From positions 2,629,501 to 2,693,500 of the forward strand of contig NZ_CP031395.1 of assembly GCF_004328645.1 (NCBI RefSeq): a DNA stretch of 64,000 nucleotides, read 5' to 3'. The translations under genes were made by a program, and so were the position numbers. Shown one piece after another: positions 61,679-64,000 of this stretch (positions are counted from its first letter, which is position 1; every line of letters starts with the position of its first letter). The notes beneath the pieces were generated by a model. It was not told where the DNA came from. It did not search any database and worked only from the letters and a program-made list of their open reading frames with translations. The DNA comes from Hylemonella gracilis. GTDB lineage: Bacteria; Pseudomonadota; Gammaproteobacteria; Burkholderiales; Burkholderiaceae_C.

Positions 61679-62602
61679 ATGGAAATCGCACTCGTTCTCC
61701 TGGCCATCGCGGCCCTCTTCGTCTGGCGCGCGATCAAGATCGTGCCGCAGCAGAACGCCTGGGTGGTCGAACGGCTGGGCAAGTACCACGGCGCGCTGAC
61801 GCCCGGGCTGAACTTCATCTTCCCTTTTCTGGACAAGGTGGCCTACAAGCACAGCCTGAAGGAAATCCCGCTCGATGTGCCCAGCCAGGTCTGCATCACG
61901 CGCGATAACACGCAACTGCAGGTGGACGGCATCCTCTATTTCCAGGTCACCGATCCGATGCGCGCAAGCTATGGCTCGTCCAACTACATCGTGGCCGTGA
62001 CGCAGCTTGCGCAGACCACGCTGCGCAGCGTGATCGGCAAATTGGAGCTCGACAAGACCTTTGAGGAGCGCGACATCATCAATGCCCAGGTGGTCGCGGC
62101 CATCGACGAGGCGGCGCTGAACTGGGGTGTCAAGGTGCTGCGCTATGAGATCAAGGACCTGACGCCGCCCAAGGAAATCCTGCTGGCCATGCAGTCCCAG
62201 ATCACCGCCGAACGCGAAAAGCGCGCGCTGATCGCCGCCTCCGAGGGCCGACGACAGGAACAAATCAATATCGCCACCGGCGAACGCGAGGCCTACATCG
62301 CGCGCTCCGAAGGTGAGAAGCAGTCCATCATCAACAAGGCCCAGGGCGAGGCGGCCTCCATCACGGCCGTGGCCGAGGCGACCGCCGAGGCCATCGCGCG
62401 TGTGGCCGCCGCCATCCGCCAGCCGGGCGGCGAGCAAGCCGTGCAACTCAAGGTGGCCGAGAAAGCGGTCGACGCCTATGGTCAGGTGGCCGCCGATGCC
62501 AGCACCACGCTGATCATTCCCGGCAATATGAGCGAGGTTTCGGCCCTGATCGCCTCGGCCATGACCCTGGTGCGACAAGTGGCGCCCGCCGCCTCGAAAT
62601 AA
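61679..62602 (+). CDS. SPFH/Band 7 (stomatin-like) membrane protein, QmcA type
   Basis: The 307-residue protein has one N-terminal membrane segment (MEIALVLLAIAALFVWRA), then KIVPQQNAWVVERLGKYHGALTPGLNFIFPFLDKVAY, the Band 7 signature. A helical coiled coil follows (about residues 175-240), with an alternating EQINIATGEREAYIARSEGEKQS. Proteins of this type assemble membrane microdomains. The upstream NfeD protein is its usual partner. Confidence 0.9.
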   Translation: MEIALVLLAIAALFVWRAIKIVPQQNAWVVERLGKYHGALTPGLNFIFPFLDKVAYKHSLKEIPLDVPSQVCITRDNTQLQVDGILYFQVTDPMRASYGSSNYIVAVTQLAQTTLRSVIGKLELDKTFEERDIINAQVVAAIDEAALNWGVKVLRYEIKDLTPPKEILLAMQSQITAEREKRALIAASEGRRQEQINIATGEREAYIARSEGEKQSIINKAQGEAASITAVAEATAEAIARVAAAIRQPGGEQAVQLKVAEKAVDAYGQVAADASTTLIIPGNMSEVSALIASAMTLVRQVAPAASK

Positions 62603-62712
62603 TCAGGCAAGCGACCCGCGCGCATGTGATGCCTGGATTCAACCCAGGGCTTCGCCAGCCAGGAATCACGGCGCGCTTGAGACACCCAACCCCACTCCCT
62701 CATTCCCGAACC

Positions 62713-62740
62713 GCGGCGCCCAGCGCCGCTTTTTGCTTTT
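62713..62740 (+). terminator. Rho-independent terminator after the SPFH gene
   Basis: GCGGCGC and GCGCCGC form a 7-bp stem with a 3-base loop, followed by five Ts and, after GC, four more. It ends 15 bases before the next ATG (62756). The hairpin would end the nfeD-SPFH transcript, but it also stands where the ribosome-binding site of the next gene would be expected. Confidence 0.7.
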
Positions 62741-62755
62741 CACGGCTGCCTTCCC

Positions 62756-63664
62756 ATGACCACCCACCAGGGCGTTGCGCTCTCCCTGTTGTCTTCCCTG
62801 CTCTTCGGGCTGATGTACTACCTCAGCACCTTGCTGACCCCTCTTTCCGGCACGGAGATCTATGGCTGGCGCATGCTGATGACTTGGCCCGTGATGACGG
62901 CCTTTCTGTTCATGGGCGAGCGCTGGGGTGGCATCGGCCGTGCCTGGCTGCTGGTGCGCATGACGCTGGCGCGTCTGCGCCAGGAACCTCTGCTCTGGGT
63001 GGTGCTGCCCCTGTCTTCCGCCTTGCTGGGTGTGCAACTCTGGCTTTTTGTCTGGGCGCCGCAGGCGCGCCACGGACTGGATGTGGCCATGGGGTACTTC
63101 CTGCTGCCATTGACCATGGTGCTGGCAGGCCGCATGGTCTACCGAGAAAAACTCAGCGTGCTGCTGCGTGCGGCCGTGTTGGCGGCAGGCCTGGGCGTGG
63201 GCTACGAGCTCTGGCGCGCGGGCCATTTCGCCTGGCCCACCGCGCTGGTGGCACTGGGCTATCCCGTGTATTTCATCCTGCGGCGCCATTTCCGCACCAA
63301 CCACGTGGGTGGTTTGTGGTTCGACCAACTGCTCATGCTGCCCGTGGCAGCCTGGTTCGCCTTCGGCGTGGACGGCGTGGGCTGGCACGTCTACCTGGAC
63401 CGCCCTGCGCTCCTGCTGCTGGTGCCCTTGCTGGGCCTGATCAGCGCCAGCGCGCTGCTGCTCTACATCCTCTCCAGTCGTGGGCTGCCCATGGGCTTGC
63501 TCGGCCTGCTGGGCTACGTGGAGCCGGCCGTGCTGGTGCTGATCTCCCTGCTGCTGGGGGAACGCATTGACACGGGGCAATGGGTGATCTATCTGGCCAT
63601 CTGGATCGCCATCCTGCTGCTGATGGCGGAAGGGCTGCTGCGCTTGCGGGAGCGTCGCCCGTAG
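62756..63664 (+). CDS. rarD: RarD-type EamA transporter
   Basis: The 302-residue protein has about ten hydrophobic segments and starts MTTHQGVALSLLSSLLFGLMYYLSTLLTP. Hallmarks of RarD are EIYGWRMLMTWPVMTAFL, GYFLLPLTMVLAGRMVYREKL and LLLYILSSRGLPMGLLGLLGYVEPAVLVLISLLLGE. It is of the EamA (DMT) superfamily; the substrate of RarD is unknown. No strong ribosome-binding site precedes the ATG, which follows a terminator-like hairpin. Confidence 0.8.
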   Translation: MTTHQGVALSLLSSLLFGLMYYLSTLLTPLSGTEIYGWRMLMTWPVMTAFLFMGERWGGIGRAWLLVRMTLARLRQEPLLWVVLPLSSALLGVQLWLFVWAPQARHGLDVAMGYFLLPLTMVLAGRMVYREKLSVLLRAAVLAAGLGVGYELWRAGHFAWPTALVALGYPVYFILRRHFRTNHVGGLWFDQLLMLPVAAWFAFGVDGVGWHVYLDRPALLLLVPLLGLISASALLLYILSSRGLPMGLLGLLGYVEPAVLVLISLLLGERIDTGQWVIYLAIWIAILLLMAEGLLRLRERRP

Positions 63665-63690
63665 CAAACGGATGAGCAGGCGGGCGCCAG

Positions 63691-63731
63691 AAAAGAGAAA
63701 AGCCCGTAGGCGTCTGACGTCCTGCGGGCTT
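63691..63731 (-). terminator. Terminator downstream of tRNA-Ser
   Basis: AAGCCCGTAGG (63700-63710) and CCTGCGGGCTT (63721-63731) form an 11-bp stem with one G-T pair. On the minus strand the stem is followed by TTCTCTTTT. It ends the tRNA transcript and can also stop the convergent rarD mRNA. Confidence 0.7.
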
Positions 63732-63757
63732 GGCTCCCTTTCTGGAAGGAAAGGGTT

Positions 63758-63849
<92 letters not shown>

Positions 63850-63862
63850 TGCGAAGCCCGCT

Positions 63863-63868
63863 ATTCTA
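63863..63868 (-). promoter_or_regulatory. Possible -10 element of tRNA-Ser
   Basis: TAGAAT on the minus strand lies 14 bases before the tRNA 5' end, a good distance for a -10 box with a short leader. No clear -35 box is seen. Confidence 0.4.
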
Positions 63869-63903
63869 GCGCAGCCTGGCCCCGTCCCAGGGGCACGCCA
63901 AGA

Positions 63904-63935
63904 AAAAAAGCGCCTGCTTGCGCAGGCGCTTTTTT
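63904..63935. terminator. Bidirectional rho-independent terminator
   Basis: GCGCCTGC and GCAGGCGC form an 8-bp stem around the loop TTGC, flanked by six As and six Ts. It can act on both strands. On the minus strand it follows the stop codon of the gene that enters from beyond the window's end. Confidence 0.85.
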
Positions 63936-63955
63936 GTGTTCCGTCAAAACGGAGA

Positions 63956-64000
63956 TCAGCGAACCACGGCGAGTTGCGTGCGGGTACCGGCCTTGTAGGT
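63956..64000 (-). CDS. 3' end of a gene entering from the right edge (product unknown)
   Basis: Reading leftwards from the window edge on the minus strand, the frame is open for 14 codons (TYKAGTRTQLAVVR) and ends at a TGA at 63956-63958, 20 bases before a strong terminator. This is the end of a protein whose body lies outside the window. Too little is visible to name it. Confidence 0.55.
   Translation of the reverse strand, partial: TYKAGTRTQLAVVR

Overview
The window reads as chromosomal DNA of a high-GC betaproteobacterium, most likely Burkholderiales/Comamonadaceae. Reasons: GC-rich third codon positions, the rimP-nusA-infB-rbfA-truB-typA cluster, the yejABEF-fabI arrangement, a divergent ratA/smpB pair, a tRNA adenosine deaminase fused to a dehalogenase-like domain, and a Bug/TctC-type binding protein. 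I see no CRISPR array, phage, insertion sequence or rRNA operon. No gene-free stretch is longer than about 215 bases.

Layout. 1-8.4 kb: the 3' part of a Mg2+ P-type ATPase, a frameshifted LD-carboxypeptidase, tadA fused to a decayed hydrolase, a PaiB-like FMN protein, a PcfJ-domain protein, a frameshifted FliK-like protein and a split-barrel flavin-type protein. 8.5-18.4 kb: an eight-gene minus-strand xylose operon. It runs LacI-type regulator, xylB, xylA, TIM-barrel isomerase/epimerase, Gfo/Idh/MocA dehydrogenase, then ABC ATPase, permease and binding protein. Most junctions are 4-base ATGA overlaps, and two look-alike operators lie upstream. 18.4-21.4 kb: a cytoplasmic trypsin-like protease, cspA, a VOC protein and an AraC-type regulator. 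21.5-26.2 kb: guaA, guaB, rnfH, ratA and smpB. 26.2-28.0 kb: an outer lipoprotein, ECF sigma and anti-sigma operon with a recognisable ECF promoter. 28.1-32.7 kb: a LysR regulator divergent from tctC (frameshifted) and uraD, then an acyl-CoA hydrolase and an EamA transporter. 32.8-41.2 kb: the translation/transcription factor operon rimP-nusA-infB-rbfA-truB-typA. 41.4-45.8 kb: a metal-resistance cluster of MerR regulator, Cd/Pb/Zn P-type ATPase, DUF3703 protein, DsbB-like and DsbA-like proteins. 45.8-52.3 kb: yejABEF (yejE frameshifted) and fabI. 52.5-64 kb: MipA/OmpV with a two-component system, a patatin, a periplasmic ATP-dependent DNA ligase, an AraC regulator, an AdiA-like decarboxylase, NfeD and SPFH proteins, RarD-like transporter, tRNA-Ser(GGA) and the 3' end of one more gene.

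How it works together. The xylose block combines uptake, isomerisation and phosphorylation under one regulator. It carries two extra sugar enzymes that hint at a second substrate. The cad cluster joins metal export to a private periplasmic thiol-oxidation pair, and I regard it as the most system-like locus here. Four otherwise intact genes each lack exactly one base in a G/C run (7, 6, 5 and 4 bases long). That pattern looks more like base-calling or assembly error than gene decay, and it should be checked before any of the four is called a pseudogene.
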